This document shows, piece after piece, positions 8,131 to 17,143 of a DNA stretch of 64,000 nucleotides. The DNA comes from Streptomyces sp. AC550_RSS872 (GTDB lineage Bacteria > Actinomycetota > Actinomycetes > Streptomycetales > Streptomycetaceae): contig NZ_JAGMUL010000033.1 in the NCBI RefSeq assembly GCF_019049285.1, forward strand, positions 40,715 through 104,714, written 5' to 3'. The translations under genes and the position numbers were made by a program. Position 1 is the first letter of the stretch, and the number at the start of each line of letters is the position of its first letter. The notes beneath the pieces are model-generated. The model was not told the origin of the DNA. It saw nothing but the letters and a program-made list of their open reading frames with translations, and did no database searches.

Positions 8131-9063
8131 TCAGCTCCTGCCGCGCCGCGCCAGGACCACCGCTCCCCCGCCCGCGAGGAGCAGGGCCACCGCGCCGCCC
8201 GCGATGTACGGCGTCATCGAGTTGCCGCCGGTCTCGGCGAGACCCTCGTCGCCGGACTCGCCCTGGGGCTTCACGTCACCGGCCGAACCGGCTCCCGGGT
8301 CGGTGCTGGGACCGGCGCTCGGGTCGGCCTCCTGCGCGGGCTCGGCCGGGCTCTCACAGGTCGCCTCGGCCAGCGTCAGGGTGCCCTGGACGTCGGCCAC
8401 GTTCAGCTTCAACGGGTTGACGGACACCTTGAGTTCGAGGGCGGTGGCGGCGGCCGTCCGTGAGGTCTCCTCCGTCTTGGCGTAGTCGAGGCGCACGTCG
8501 CCCACGCCGGGCACCTTGACGTTCGTGGTGCCGCCGGCGGTCAGGGTGACCTTCTTGCCCAGGACGGTGACGTCGCCGAGCAGGTTGGAGGTGGCCGTCG
8601 GCGCCTTCCCTGCCTCGCAGGTCGCCTTGGAGGTGACCTGGCCGACCTCGATGAGGGAGAGCAACGGCAGACCGGGGACGTGGACCTTGGCGTGGGCGAG
8701 GTGGGTGTACCCCTCGGCCTTGCCGTCCGCGACCGTGGCCTTCGACTGGGCGACCTCGGCGTTCAGCACACTGAAGGGCCGGCCGCCGTCGACGCCGTTC
8801 AACTCGGCGGTGAGCGTGGCCTTCTCGGCGCTCTGCGGCGCCTGCACTTCGTTGAGGGAGACCGCGAGCGGGACGTTCACGGTCTTGTTGAGCAGGGAGA
8901 CGTCGAGCCCGGTACGGAGCACGACGGCGCTCGCGCGACCCTCGTCACCGGTCGCGTGCGCGGTGCCCGCGGTGCCCAGGGCCGCGGGACCGGCGGCCAG
9001 GGCGGTGGCCGTCGCGACGGTGGCGAGACGGCGTGCGGGCAGGCGGAAGTTCTTGCCGTTCAA
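8131..9063 (-). CDS. Secreted LAETG sortase-anchored protein (SCO1860-like)
   Basis: The product ends in a sortase signal: LAETG, then a hydrophobic helix (TPYIAGGAVALLLAGGGAVV) and the basic tail ARRGRS. It should therefore be fixed to peptidoglycan by a class E sortase. The N terminus has an Arg-rich stretch and an Ala-rich hydrophobic core ending at AHA, a Sec signal peptide. A TTG start is proposed because a GGGGG stretch lies eight bases upstream and the signal peptide then begins at once; the open frame extends to 9204 without a better site. The roughly 240-residue middle is unrecognised. It matches my memory of the 'SCO1860 family', next to cobC in S. coelicolor. Function unknown. Confidence 0.8.
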   Translation of the reverse strand: MNGKNFRLPARRLATVATATALAAGPAALGTAGTAHATGDEGRASAVVLRTGLDVSLLNKTVNVPLAVSLNEVQAPQSAEKATLTAELNGVDGGRPFSVLNAEVAQSKATVADGKAEGYTHLAHAKVHVPGLPLLSLIEVGQVTSKATCEAGKAPTATSNLLGDVTVLGKKVTLTAGGTTNVKVPGVGDVRLDYAKTEETSRTAAATALELKVSVNPLKLNVADVQGTLTLAEATCESPAEPAQEADPSAGPSTDPGAGSAGDVKPQGESGDEGLAETGGNSMTPYIAGGAVALLLAGGGAVVLARRGRS

Positions 9064-9345
9064 GGTGGGGACCCCCAGGGGAGACTTGCTCGGGACCCGG
9101 CAAGAATCGCGTACCGAGAGTGAACAGTCAGCAATCCGCCCGGACTTCACTCCTCCGTGGGGTTTCCGTGAACTTTTTCGAATCGCGCGGCACGGGTGTT
9201 CCATGCTTTCACCGTCGCACCGGCGTCTTTCCGAATATGCGGGTTGACGCCCCGGAGCGCGAGACGGCGCGCACGACGGCCACCGCGGGGTTCCGTCACG
9301 ATCCGTAACGTCCCGTCGTCCCGTCGCCCCGTCGCCCCGTCGAGG

Positions 9346-10437
9346 TCAGCCGACGACCCGCCCGTTCAGCACCACCCGCCGGGGCGCCGCCAGCACCCGT
9401 ACGTCCGCCCGCGGGTCGGACTCGTACACCACGAGGTCGGCCGCGGCGCCCTCCTCCAGGCCGGGGCGGCCTAGCCAGGTCCGGGCCGACCAGGTCGTCG
9501 CCGCGAGGGCCTCGACCGCGGGGATGCCGGCGGTGACCAGTTCCTCCACCTCGGCGGCCACCAGGCCGTGCGGCAGGGTGCCGCCCGCGTCGGTGCCGAC
9601 GAAGACCGGGATGCCGGCGTCGTAGGCGGAGCGGACGGTGTCGTAGCGGCGTTCGTGGAGCCGGCGCATATGGGCGGACCAGCGGGGGTACTTGGACTCA
9701 CCGCCGTCGGCCAGGTTGGGGAAGGTCGCGATGTTCACGAGGGTGGGGACGATGGCGACGCCACGCTCGACGAAGAGGGGGATCAGGTCCTCCGTCAGCC
9801 CGGTGGCGTGCTCGATGCAGTCGATGCCCGCCTCGACGAGGTCGCGCAGGGAACTCTCGGCAAAGCAGTGCGCGGTGACCCGGGCGCCCAGGCGGTGGGC
9901 CTCGGCGATGCCCGCCTCGACCGCGTCCCGCGGCCAGGTCGGTGCGAGGTCCCCGAGGTCGCGGTCGATCCAGTCGCCGACCAGCTTGACCCAGCCGTCG
10001 CCGCGGCGGGCCTCCTGGGCGACATGGGCGACGAGGTCCTCCGGTTCGATCTCGTGGGCGTAGCCGCGGATGTAGCGGCGGGTGCGGGCGATGTGCCGGC
10101 CGGCCCTGATGATCTTCGGCAGGTCCTCGCGGTCGTCGACCCAGCGGGTGTCGGAGGGCGAGCCGGCGTCGCGGATGAGCAGGGTGCCGGCGTCGCGGTC
10201 GGTCAGCGCCTGCTTCTCGGCCACGTCGTCGTCGACGGGACCGTGCGGGCCGAGCCCGACATGGCAGTGCGCGTCGACCAGGCCGGGGAGGGCCCAGCCC
10301 TCGACGGTCCGGACGTCGCGGCCACCCACGGGACGGTCGTACGAGATCCGGCCGTCGACCACCCACAGCTCGTCCCGGACGTCCTGCGGACCGACGAGGA
10401 CCCGGCCCTTCACGTGCAGCACCGCGCGTTCGCTCAT
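9346..10437 (-). CDS. Amidohydrolase family protein (imidazolonepropionase/prolidase-like)
   Basis: Metal-dependent hydrolase of 363 residues with a small N-terminal beta-sandwich domain, the metal-binding VDAHCH motif (His57, His59), the later conserved AHCF and HAT histidine motifs, and the catalytic GTDAGG motif. The family cleaves C-N or C-O bonds in cyclic amides, dipeptides or similar compounds. The substrate cannot be read from the sequence. It stands between the LAETG gene and the amino-acid importer, all on this strand, with 34 bases to the next gene. Confidence 0.85.
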   Translation of the reverse strand: MSERAVLHVKGRVLVGPQDVRDELWVVDGRISYDRPVGGRDVRTVEGWALPGLVDAHCHVGLGPHGPVDDDVAEKQALTDRDAGTLLIRDAGSPSDTRWVDDREDLPKIIRAGRHIARTRRYIRGYAHEIEPEDLVAHVAQEARRGDGWVKLVGDWIDRDLGDLAPTWPRDAVEAGIAEAHRLGARVTAHCFAESSLRDLVEAGIDCIEHATGLTEDLIPLFVERGVAIVPTLVNIATFPNLADGGESKYPRWSAHMRRLHERRYDTVRSAYDAGIPVFVGTDAGGTLPHGLVAAEVEELVTAGIPAVEALAATTWSARTWLGRPGLEEGAAADLVVYESDPRADVRVLAAPRRVVLNGRVVG

Positions 10438-10471
10438 GAGTGCACCCTAATGACCGGGCCCCGATGACCGG

Positions 10472-11287
10472 CTAGTCGCCCTTGCCCACCTGGCCGGAGG
10501 TCTCCTCCTCCACCTCGGCCATCGCCGGGTCCAGGAGCCGGGACAGGAAGTGGCGGGTGCGTTCGTGCTGGGGGTTGCCGATGACCTGGTCGGGAGTGCC
10601 GTCCTCGACGATCACTCCGCCGTCCATGAAGACGACCCGGTCGGCGACCTCGCGCGCGAAGGTCATCTCGTGGGTGACGACCATCATGGTCATGCCCTCG
10701 TTCGCCAGCATGCGCATCACCGCCAGTACGTCCCCCACCAGCTCGGGGTCCAGCGCCGACGTCGGCTCGTCGAAGAGCATCACCGCGGGGCCCATGGCGA
10801 GCGCACGGGCGATGGCGACGCGCTGCTGCTGGCCGCCGGAGAGGGAGGCGGGGTACGCCGACGCCTTCTCCGACAGGCCGACGCGCTCCAGGTTCTCGGC
10901 GGCGACCTTCGCGGCGGCGGCCTTGTCCCGCCCCAGGACCCGGCGCTGCGGCAGGGTGAGGTTCTCGGTCACCGTGAGGTGCGGGAAGAGGTTGAACTGC
11001 TGGAAGACCATGCCGATGCCGCGGCGTACGGCGTCGATGTCGACGTCCGGGTCGGTGAGCTCGGCGCCGCCGACGAAGACCTGGCCCTTGCTGGGCTCCT
11101 CCAGCAGGTTCACGCACCGCAGCAGCGTCGACTTGCCCGAGCCGGACGGGCCGATCACACAGACCACCTCGCCCTGCTTGATCTCCAGGTCGATGCCGCG
11201 CAGCACCTCGTTGGCGCCGAAGGACTTGTACAGGCCGCGGACTTCGATCTCCGGCCGGGAGCCCGGGGTCTGGATCTTCTCTGTCAC
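10472..11287 (-). CDS. Polar amino-acid ABC transporter ATPase
   Basis: ATP-hydrolysing subunit of a PAAT/GlnQ-type importer, 271 residues. Walker A is GPSGSGKST, the signature LSGGQQQR, and Walker B VMLFDEPTSALDPE. The GTG start overlaps the TGA of the permease gene as GTGA, which selects it over upstream in-frame codons. The C-terminal 20 residues are acidic. It is the last gene of a three-gene operon with the permease and binding protein. Confidence 0.95.
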   Translation of the reverse strand: MTEKIQTPGSRPEIEVRGLYKSFGANEVLRGIDLEIKQGEVVCVIGPSGSGKSTLLRCVNLLEEPSKGQVFVGGAELTDPDVDIDAVRRGIGMVFQQFNLFPHLTVTENLTLPQRRVLGRDKAAAAKVAAENLERVGLSEKASAYPASLSGGQQQRVAIARALAMGPAVMLFDEPTSALDPELVGDVLAVMRMLANEGMTMMVVTHEMTFAREVADRVVFMDGGVIVEDGTPDQVIGNPQHERTRHFLSRLLDPAMAEVEEETSGQVGKGD

Positions 11288-12117
11288 TTCACGGCCTCCT
11301 GGGCCTTCGCCTCCATACGGCGCACGACGAAGCCGAGCGGAATGGTCACCAGCAGATAGCACAGGCCCGCGACCAGGATCGGCGTGGAGTTGGCGGTCTG
11401 GCTGGCCAGGTCGCGGCCGAACTTGGACAGCTCGCGCTCCTCCAGCGTGACACCGAGGAACAGCACCAGCGAGGAGTCCTTGAAGAGCAGGACGAGTTCG
11501 TTGGTCAGCGGCGGGAGGATGATCCGGAACGCCTGCGGGATGATGATCGAGATCATGGCCCGGGCGGGCGAGAAGCCGAGCGAACGCGCCGCCTCCATCT
11601 GTCCCTTGGGGACCGCCTGGATGCCCGCGCGGATCGTCTCCGCCATGTAGGCGGCGGCCACCAGGCCGAGCGCGAGTGCCACCTTGCCGTACGTCCCGCC
11701 GGGGATCTCCGTCCCCGGGAAGGCCAGCGGTACGGCGACCCCGATGAAGATGAAGATCAGCAGGGCGGGCAGGCCGCGGAAGATCTCGATGTAGACGCCG
11801 GCCAGCCAGCGGTACGGACCCACGGACGACAGCCGCATCAGCGCGATCACCATGCCGAGCACGAGTCCGACGACGAAGCCGGACACGGTGTACAGCACGG
11901 TGTTCTTCAGCGCCAGCGTGATGACGTCCGGGAACATCTGCCGGGCGATGTCGCCCTGCGCGAACTGGTTCGCGAGCCGGTCCCAGTCGGCCGCGACCGC
12001 GAAGGCGATCACGGCCGCGACGAAGACGACGTACTGGATGCCGCGCGACAGGCTGCGCTTCTGGCGCCGGGTCAGGCCCTTCTTCTTCGGCTGGAGTCGT
12101 ACGTCCGTGCCGGTCAT
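11284..12117 (-). CDS. Polar amino-acid ABC transporter permease
   Basis: HisM/GlnP-type integral membrane subunit of 277 residues with a basic N terminus (KKKGLTRRQKR) and about five membrane segments. The cytoplasmic loop that contacts the ATPase is AARSLGFSPARAM. The ATG overlaps the stop of the binding-protein gene and the TGA overlaps the ATPase start, so all three subunits are translationally coupled. A single permease implies a homodimeric channel. Confidence 0.94.
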   Translation of the reverse strand: MTGTDVRLQPKKKGLTRRQKRSLSRGIQYVVFVAAVIAFAVAADWDRLANQFAQGDIARQMFPDVITLALKNTVLYTVSGFVVGLVLGMVIALMRLSSVGPYRWLAGVYIEIFRGLPALLIFIFIGVAVPLAFPGTEIPGGTYGKVALALGLVAAAYMAETIRAGIQAVPKGQMEAARSLGFSPARAMISIIIPQAFRIILPPLTNELVLLFKDSSLVLFLGVTLEERELSKFGRDLASQTANSTPILVAGLCYLLVTIPLGFVVRRMEAKAQEAVK

Positions 12118-12965
12118 GAGGCGGACGGAGACGCGGATGCCGCGGACTCGTCGTACGGGCCGATCCACTGCTCGTACAGCTTCTTGTACGTGCCGTCGGC
12201 CTTGGCGTCCGCGATCGCCTTGTTGATGGCCTGGCGGAGCTTGGTGTTGCCCTTCTTCACCGTGAAGCCGTACTGCTCACCGGTGTTGATCTGCTCGGCG
12301 ACCTCGAAGGCGGCCGCGTTGGCCTTGTCCTTCAGCCAGCCCTGGACGACCGGGTAGTCGATGACGACCGCCTGGACCTGGCCGGTGCGCAGGCCGTTGA
12401 TCACGGCGTCGGAGGACTCGAAGGAGACCGGGTCCAGGCCCTTGCTCTTGGCGTAGTCCTCGCCGGTGGTCTGCGCCTGGGCGCCGACCTTCTTGCCCTT
12501 GAGGCCGGCGAAGGACGAGATGCCGCTCTTCTTGTCGACCAGGACGGCCTGGGTGGCCTCGAAGTACGGGTCCGAGAAGTCGACGTTCTTCTTGCGCTCG
12601 TCGGTGATGGTCATGCCGGCGGCGGCGAGGTCGCACTGTCCGGCGTTGAGGGAGCCACCGGTCTTGAAGTTCTCGAAGGGCTGGTCGACGATCGCCTGCT
12701 GCACGCCGAGGTCGTCCGCGACCAGGTCGATCAGCGACACGTCGAAGCCCTGCACCTTGCCGTCGATCTCCGACTGGAAGGGCGGGTAGGGCAGATGGGT
12801 GCAGGTGGTGAGCTGCCCCGCCTTGACGACTTCGACACCGCCGGCCGCCGTCTTCGTACCGCTGCCGCCGTTGCCGTCGGAGGAGCAGCCGGCCACGAGC
12901 ACCAGCCCGGCCGTCGCGGTGGTGGCGGCCAGAATGCGGGTCCGGCGCCCGAAGGTCGTCTTCAC
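12114..12965 (-). CDS. Amino-acid ABC transporter substrate-binding lipoprotein
   Basis: SBP_bac_3 family, 283 residues. The signal peptide ends in a lipobox LVLVAGC (Cys27), so it is tethered to the outer face of the membrane. The periplasmic-binding fold contains LTTCTHLPYPPF, AGQCDLAAAGMTIT and FSDPYFEATQAVLV, typical of binders of glutamine, glutamate, arginine or cystine. The ligand is not decidable by eye. The start is GTG with AGGAGG seven bases upstream. It is the promoter-proximal gene of the operon, and a perfect dyad lies at its likely transcription start. Confidence 0.94.
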   Translation of the reverse strand: MKTTFGRRTRILAATTATAGLVLVAGCSSDGNGGSGTKTAAGGVEVVKAGQLTTCTHLPYPPFQSEIDGKVQGFDVSLIDLVADDLGVQQAIVDQPFENFKTGGSLNAGQCDLAAAGMTITDERKKNVDFSDPYFEATQAVLVDKKSGISSFAGLKGKKVGAQAQTTGEDYAKSKGLDPVSFESSDAVINGLRTGQVQAVVIDYPVVQGWLKDKANAAAFEVAEQINTGEQYGFTVKKGNTKLRQAINKAIADAKADGTYKKLYEQWIGPYDESAASASPSAS

Positions 12966-12982
12966 GGGGGGCCTCCTGTCAG

Positions 12983-13027
12983 GGAACTATGAGTTCCGAT
13001 TATAAGGAGAGGTTTGAGATCCCCAAA
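12983..13027 (-). promoter_or_regulatory. Promoter and dyad operator of the amino-acid importer operon
   Basis: On the minus strand a perfect TATAAT (13004-12999) has a weak TTTGGG 17 bases upstream. Immediately downstream, where transcription should start, sits a perfect 15-bp dyad, GGAACT-ATG-AGTTCC (12983-12997). A repressor bound there would block initiation. The regulator is not in the window. Confidence 0.6.
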
Positions 13028-13148
13028 CCAAACCGATGGCTAAGGGGTCGTTCGACCTAAGAAGTCGGGTGCGGGAAGGGGCGTTGGGGCTCGCGGTTAC
13101 GCTCGTCACGTCGTCCCCCGGAGCGAAGAGAGCGAAGAGAGCACCGCC

Positions 13149-14249
13149 GTGACCCACCCCTTCCTGGACCTGGCCCCGCTGAGCGCCGCCCGATTCGCCG
13201 CCATCGAGGACCGGGTGGCGCGGCTGCTCGGTACCGAGCAGGACGTCGTGATCATGCAGGGGGAGGCGCTGCTGCCGCTGGAGGGGGCGATCCGGGGGAC
13301 GGCCGGGCCCGGCACGGTCGCGCTGAACGTCATCACCGGCCCCTACGGGCAGACCTTCGGGGACTGGCTGCGTGACTGCGGCGCGACCGTGATCGATCTG
13401 GCGGTGCCCTTCCACACGGCGGTCACCGCGGACCAGATCCGGGAGGCCTTCGCCGAGCACCCGGAGATCGACTTCGTGTCCCTGGTGCACGCGGAGGCGG
13501 CGACCGGCAACACCAACCCCGTCGCGGAGATCGGTGAGGTCGTGCGGGCGCACGGGGCGCTGTTCTACCTGGACGCGGTGGCGTCGATCGGGGCCGAGCC
13601 GGTGCTCCCGGACGCGTGGGGTGTGGACCTGTGCGTGATCGGGGCGCAGAAGGCGATGGGCGGGCCGGCCGGGGTGTCGGCGGTGTCGGTGAGCGAGCGG
13701 GCGTGGGCGCGGATGGCGGCGAATCCGCGGGCGCCGCGGCGGTCGTATCTGTCGCTGCTGGACTGGAAGGAGCGGTGGGTCGACGGCGGGCGGAGGGTGC
13801 TGCTGCATGCGCCCGCGCAGTTGGAGATGCTGGCGCTGGAGGCGTGTGTGGAGCGGATCGAGGGGGACGGGCTGGAGGCGGTGATGGGCCGGCATCAGGC
13901 CGCCGCGCTGTCCACTCGGGCCGGGGCGGTGGCCCTTGGCGGGGGGTTGGAGCCGTATGTGCACGACGTCCGGGAGGCTGCTCCGGTCGCTACGACGTTG
14001 AGGGTGCCGGTGGGGGTGGTGGCGTCGGACGTGGTGGCTCGGGCCGTGGCGAGCGATCCGGGGTTGCCGCTGGTCGCCGGGGGTGGGGCGTTGGCCAAGG
14101 AGATGATCCGGGTCAATCACTACGGGGGCGATGCGACGGCGGACGTGGTGCGGGGGTGTGTGGCGGCGCTGGGGGACGCGCTGGCGGAGCAGGGGCTGGG
14201 TGTGGATGTGGAGGGTGCGTTGCGGGCGGTGGACACGGGCTGGCGCTAG
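13149..14249 (+). CDS. Class V aminotransferase (alanine-glyoxylate / pyridoxamine-pyruvate type)
   Basis: PLP-dependent enzyme of 366 residues. Lys168 in GAQKAMGGPAG is the Schiff-base lysine, and FYLDAVAS holds the aspartate that contacts the pyridine ring. The family includes alanine-glyoxylate and pyridoxamine-pyruvate aminotransferases; the exact substrate is unknown. The start is GTG with GAAGAGAG upstream. It is divergent from the amino-acid importer, with 183 bases between starts. A dispersed repeat (R1 copy B) follows the stop after nine bases and could end transcription. Confidence 0.85.
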   Translation: MTHPFLDLAPLSAARFAAIEDRVARLLGTEQDVVIMQGEALLPLEGAIRGTAGPGTVALNVITGPYGQTFGDWLRDCGATVIDLAVPFHTAVTADQIREAFAEHPEIDFVSLVHAEAATGNTNPVAEIGEVVRAHGALFYLDAVASIGAEPVLPDAWGVDLCVIGAQKAMGGPAGVSAVSVSERAWARMAANPRAPRRSYLSLLDWKERWVDGGRRVLLHAPAQLEMLALEACVERIEGDGLEAVMGRHQAAALSTRAGAVALGGGLEPYVHDVREAAPVATTLRVPVGVVASDVVARAVASDPGLPLVAGGGALAKEMIRVNHYGGDATADVVRGCVAALGDALAEQGLGVDVEGALRAVDTGWR

Positions 14250-14257
14250 GGGCCTTT

Positions 14258-14378
14258 CTCGCCCCCGCCGCCCCTACCCGTCCCGTCCCTGGGGGCTGCG
14301 CCCCCAGACCCCCGCTGTCGGCCCTCCGGGCCTCGTCCTCAAACGCCGGACGGGCTGAAATACCCAGCCCCTCCGGTG
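14258..14378 (+). repeat. Dispersed repeat R1, copy B (3' of aminotransferase)
   Basis: Same orientation and nearly the same sequence as the cobB copy. It contains the CTGGGGGC/GCCCCCAG hairpin and ends with a longer imperfect inverted repeat, AACGCCGGACGGGCTG facing CAGCCCCTCCGGTGTT. Being only nine bases past a stop codon, it probably acts as, or overlaps, a transcription terminator. Confidence 0.85.
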
Positions 14379-14444
14379 TTTGGCGAAAGACTTGGCCTGC
14401 GCGCCGGGTGGTCTGGGTCCGGGCCGCCATGCAACGCTCCCGGT

Positions 14445-14987
14445 ATGACCACCACCGACGCGCCCGCCCCCATGAACCTCCCCGACGGTCGCCCCATCCC
14501 CCTCACGACCGGCGACGAGCGCCCCATGCTGGAGAGCTGGCTGGACTTCCACCGCGCCACGCTGGAGCTGAAGTGTGCGGGGCTGGGCGACGCCCAGGTA
14601 CGGCTGGCCTCCGCCGAGCCCTCGGGGCTGACCCTGCTCGGTCTGGTGCAGCACCTCGCGGAGTGTGAGCGGAACTGGTTCCAGCGGGTGGCGGGCGGGG
14701 TGGACGTGCCGCCGGTGTACGGGGAGGGCAACGGGAGCGGATACGCCCTCGACGCCGGGCGCGGGATCGGCGAGGCGCTGGATGTGTGGCGGCGGGAGAT
14801 CGCGCGGGGGCGGGAAGTCTGTGGCGCGCGGGCTCTGGACAGCGTGGGGCGGATCGAGGACGGGCCGATGGCAGGGGTCGAGGTCAGTCTGCGGTGGGTG
14901 CTCATTCACATGATCGAGGAGTACGCGCGGCACAACGGCCACGCCGATATTCTGCGAGAACGTATCGACGGTGTAACCGGAGCCTAA
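14445..14987 (+). CDS. DinB family protein (DUF664)
   Basis: Four-helix-bundle protein of 180 residues. The conserved histidines expected to bind a metal lie in LVQHLAECERNWF and in the C-terminal HMIEEYARHNGHADILRE. Streptomyces has many paralogues, some being mycothiol- or bacillithiol-type S-transferases; no reaction can be assigned. The ATG at 14445 is chosen because the domain starts soon after and the upstream open frame belongs to repeat R1. It stands alone before the ectoine region. Confidence 0.85.
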   Translation: MTTTDAPAPMNLPDGRPIPLTTGDERPMLESWLDFHRATLELKCAGLGDAQVRLASAEPSGLTLLGLVQHLAECERNWFQRVAGGVDVPPVYGEGNGSGYALDAGRGIGEALDVWRREIARGREVCGARALDSVGRIEDGPMAGVEVSLRWVLIHMIEEYARHNGHADILRERIDGVTGA

Positions 14988-15293
14988 ATTCAACTTAATT
15001 CCGGGAATTCTTTTCAGGGCAGCTTCCCATCCTCTTCTGCCCGCTTTCTCCAAAGCTAAACGCAAAGATTTCGCGAACGCCATCCGTACCAATTCGGGCA
15101 GATCTCGTAAGAGTTACATGGCTGTGACGCGTTCCACACCGTGACCGTTTTGGGTGGGATTTAGAGGGTGAAATCGGGCACTTCACCCCAGCATGGCACC
15201 ACCCCTCACGCCCGCGTGATAACACACCCACGGCCCATACGTAACCCCGCACGGCCATGCAATTTCAATTTTCCCTCGGTAAATTCAATTCGC
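14988..15293. other. Ectoine operon leader / intergenic region
   Basis: This is among the most AT-rich stretches in the window. It holds a 13-bp palindrome AATTCC-G-GGAATT (14997-15009), just after the DinB stop. A GTTAC-n6-GTGAC pair with 11-bp spacing (15113-15128) resembles a GlnR box. GTAAC occurs again at 15241. The last 50 bases before ectA are AT-rich and have no Shine-Dalgarno sequence. No coding sequence is supported. Confidence 0.6.
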
Positions 15294-15800
15294 ATGACTG
15301 CCGCACAAGCAGACCTGCAAATCGACCGTCCGGCGGTGGCCGACGGGGCCGCGCTGTGGCGGATTGCCAGAGACTCCAAGGCCCTCGACCTCAACTCGTC
15401 GTACAGCTATCTGCTGTGGTGCCGCGACTTCGCCGGCACGTCGGCCGTCGCCCGCGACGAGCGCGGGGAGCCGGTCGGCTTCGTCACCGGATACGTACGG
15501 CCGGAGCGACCGGGCACCCTGCTCGTCTGGCAGGTGGCCGTGGACGACGCCTACCGCGGACGCGGCATCGCCGGCGCACTGCTCGACGGGCTCGTCGCAC
15601 GCGTCGTTGCCGAGCACGGCGTCACGAGCGTCGAGACCACCATCACACCCGGCAACATCGCCTCCGAGCGCCTGTTCGACGCCTTCGCCGCGCGGCACGG
15701 TGCCGCTCTGGAGCGCGAGGTGCTGTTCTCCACCAGCCTGTTCCCCGACGGGCCGCACGACCCCGAGGTCCTGTACCGCATCGGTCCCCTCTCCCTCTGA
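15294..15800 (+). CDS. ectA: L-2,4-diaminobutyrate N-gamma-acetyltransferase EctA
   Basis: Second ectoine step: acetylates diaminobutyrate with acetyl-CoA. GNAT fold, 168 residues, with acetyl-CoA loop VDDAYRGRGIAGALL and the family-specific DLNSSYSYLLWCRDFAGTS near the N terminus. The ATG at 15294 fits the family length; no ribosome-binding site is visible, so a leaderless or weakly initiated message is possible. It is first of four genes (ectABCD) on one strand, with 43 bases to ectB. Confidence 0.96.
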   Translation: MTAAQADLQIDRPAVADGAALWRIARDSKALDLNSSYSYLLWCRDFAGTSAVARDERGEPVGFVTGYVRPERPGTLLVWQVAVDDAYRGRGIAGALLDGLVARVVAEHGVTSVETTITPGNIASERLFDAFAARHGAALEREVLFSTSLFPDGPHDPEVLYRIGPLSL

Positions 15801-15843
15801 CGACCACCACGCACTCCCCCCACGCAACGAGGAGCGATTCGTC

Positions 15844-17115
15844 GTGACCATCACCCAGCCCGACCTCAGCGTCTTCGAGACCCTGGAGTCCGAGGTGCGC
15901 AGCTACTGCCGCGGCTGGCCCACCGTCTTCGACCGTGCTCGGGGCAGCCGTATGTACGACGAGGACGGCCACGAGTACCTGGACTTCTTCGCCGGCGCCG
16001 GTTCGCTGAACTACGGACACAACAACCCCGTCCTGAAACGGGCGTTGATCGACTACCTGGAGCGGGACGGCGTCACGCACGGGCTCGACATGTCCACGAG
16101 CGCCAAGCGGGCCTTCCTGCAAACCTTCCAGGACCTGGTGCTGCGGCCGCGTGACCTGCCGTACAAGGTCATGTTCCCGGGACCGACCGGGACGAACGCC
16201 GTCGAGTCGGCGCTGAAACTGGCCCGGAAGGTGAAGGGGCGCGAGGCCATCGTCTCGTTCACCAACGCCTTCCACGGGATGTCGCTCGGCTCCCTCGCCG
16301 TCACCGGCAACGCCTTCAAGCGGGCCGGCGCCGGGATCCCGCTCGTGCACGGCACGCCCATGCCGTTCGACAACTACTTCGACGGCACGGTCGAGGACTT
16401 CCTGTGGTTCGAGCGGCTGCTCGAGGACCAGGGGTCCGGGCTGAACAAGCCCGCCGCCGTGATCGTCGAGACCGTGCAGGGCGAGGGCGGCATCAACGTC
16501 GCCCGCCCGGAGTGGCTGCGCGCGCTCGCCGAGCTGTGCGAGCGGCAGGACATGCTGCTCATCGTCGACGACATCCAGATGGGGTGCGGGCGTACCGGTG
16601 CCTTCTTCTCGTTCGAGGAGGCCGGCATCACCCCCGACATCGTCACCGTCTCGAAGTCGATCAGCGGCTACGGACTGCCCATGTCCCTGTGCCTGTTCAA
16701 GCCCGAGCTGGACATCTGGGAGCCGGGCGAGCACAACGGCACCTTCCGCGGCAACAACCCCGCCTTCGTCACCGCCACCGCCGCCCTGGAGGCGTACTGG
16801 GCGGACGGGTCCGCGATGGAGAAGCAGACCCAGGGGCGCGGCGAGCAGATCGAGCAGGCGCTCATCTCCATCACCGAGGAGAACCTCGCCGACGTCAAGG
16901 AGTACCGCGGGCGCGGGCTCGTGTGGGGCCTGGAGTTCCACGACAAGGAGCGCGCCGGACGCGTCGCGCACCGAGCCTTCGAACTCGGGCTGCTCATCGA
17001 GACGTCGGGCCCCGAGAGCGAGGTCGTGAAGCTGCTTCCGGCGCTCACGATCACCCCGGAAGAGCTGGACGAGGGACTCAGCGTCCTCGCCCGCTCCGTC
17101 CGGGAAACCATCTGA
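15844..17115 (+). CDS. ectB: Diaminobutyrate-2-oxoglutarate aminotransferase EctB
   Basis: Converts aspartate beta-semialdehyde and glutamate to 2,4-diaminobutyrate, the first ectoine step. Class III PLP aminotransferase of 423 residues, the standard EctB length. The catalytic lysine is Lys271 in VSKSISGYGLP, and LIVDDIQMGCGRTG carries the cofactor-binding aspartate. The GTG start is selected by alignment length and by GAGGAG upstream. Twenty-eight bases separate it from ectC. Confidence 0.97.
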   Translation: MTITQPDLSVFETLESEVRSYCRGWPTVFDRARGSRMYDEDGHEYLDFFAGAGSLNYGHNNPVLKRALIDYLERDGVTHGLDMSTSAKRAFLQTFQDLVLRPRDLPYKVMFPGPTGTNAVESALKLARKVKGREAIVSFTNAFHGMSLGSLAVTGNAFKRAGAGIPLVHGTPMPFDNYFDGTVEDFLWFERLLEDQGSGLNKPAAVIVETVQGEGGINVARPEWLRALAELCERQDMLLIVDDIQMGCGRTGAFFSFEEAGITPDIVTVSKSISGYGLPMSLCLFKPELDIWEPGEHNGTFRGNNPAFVTATAALEAYWADGSAMEKQTQGRGEQIEQALISITEENLADVKEYRGRGLVWGLEFHDKERAGRVAHRAFELGLLIETSGPESEVVKLLPALTITPEELDEGLSVLARSVRETI

Positions 17116-17143
17116 AACACCACCTAGGAGGCATCGCAGCACC

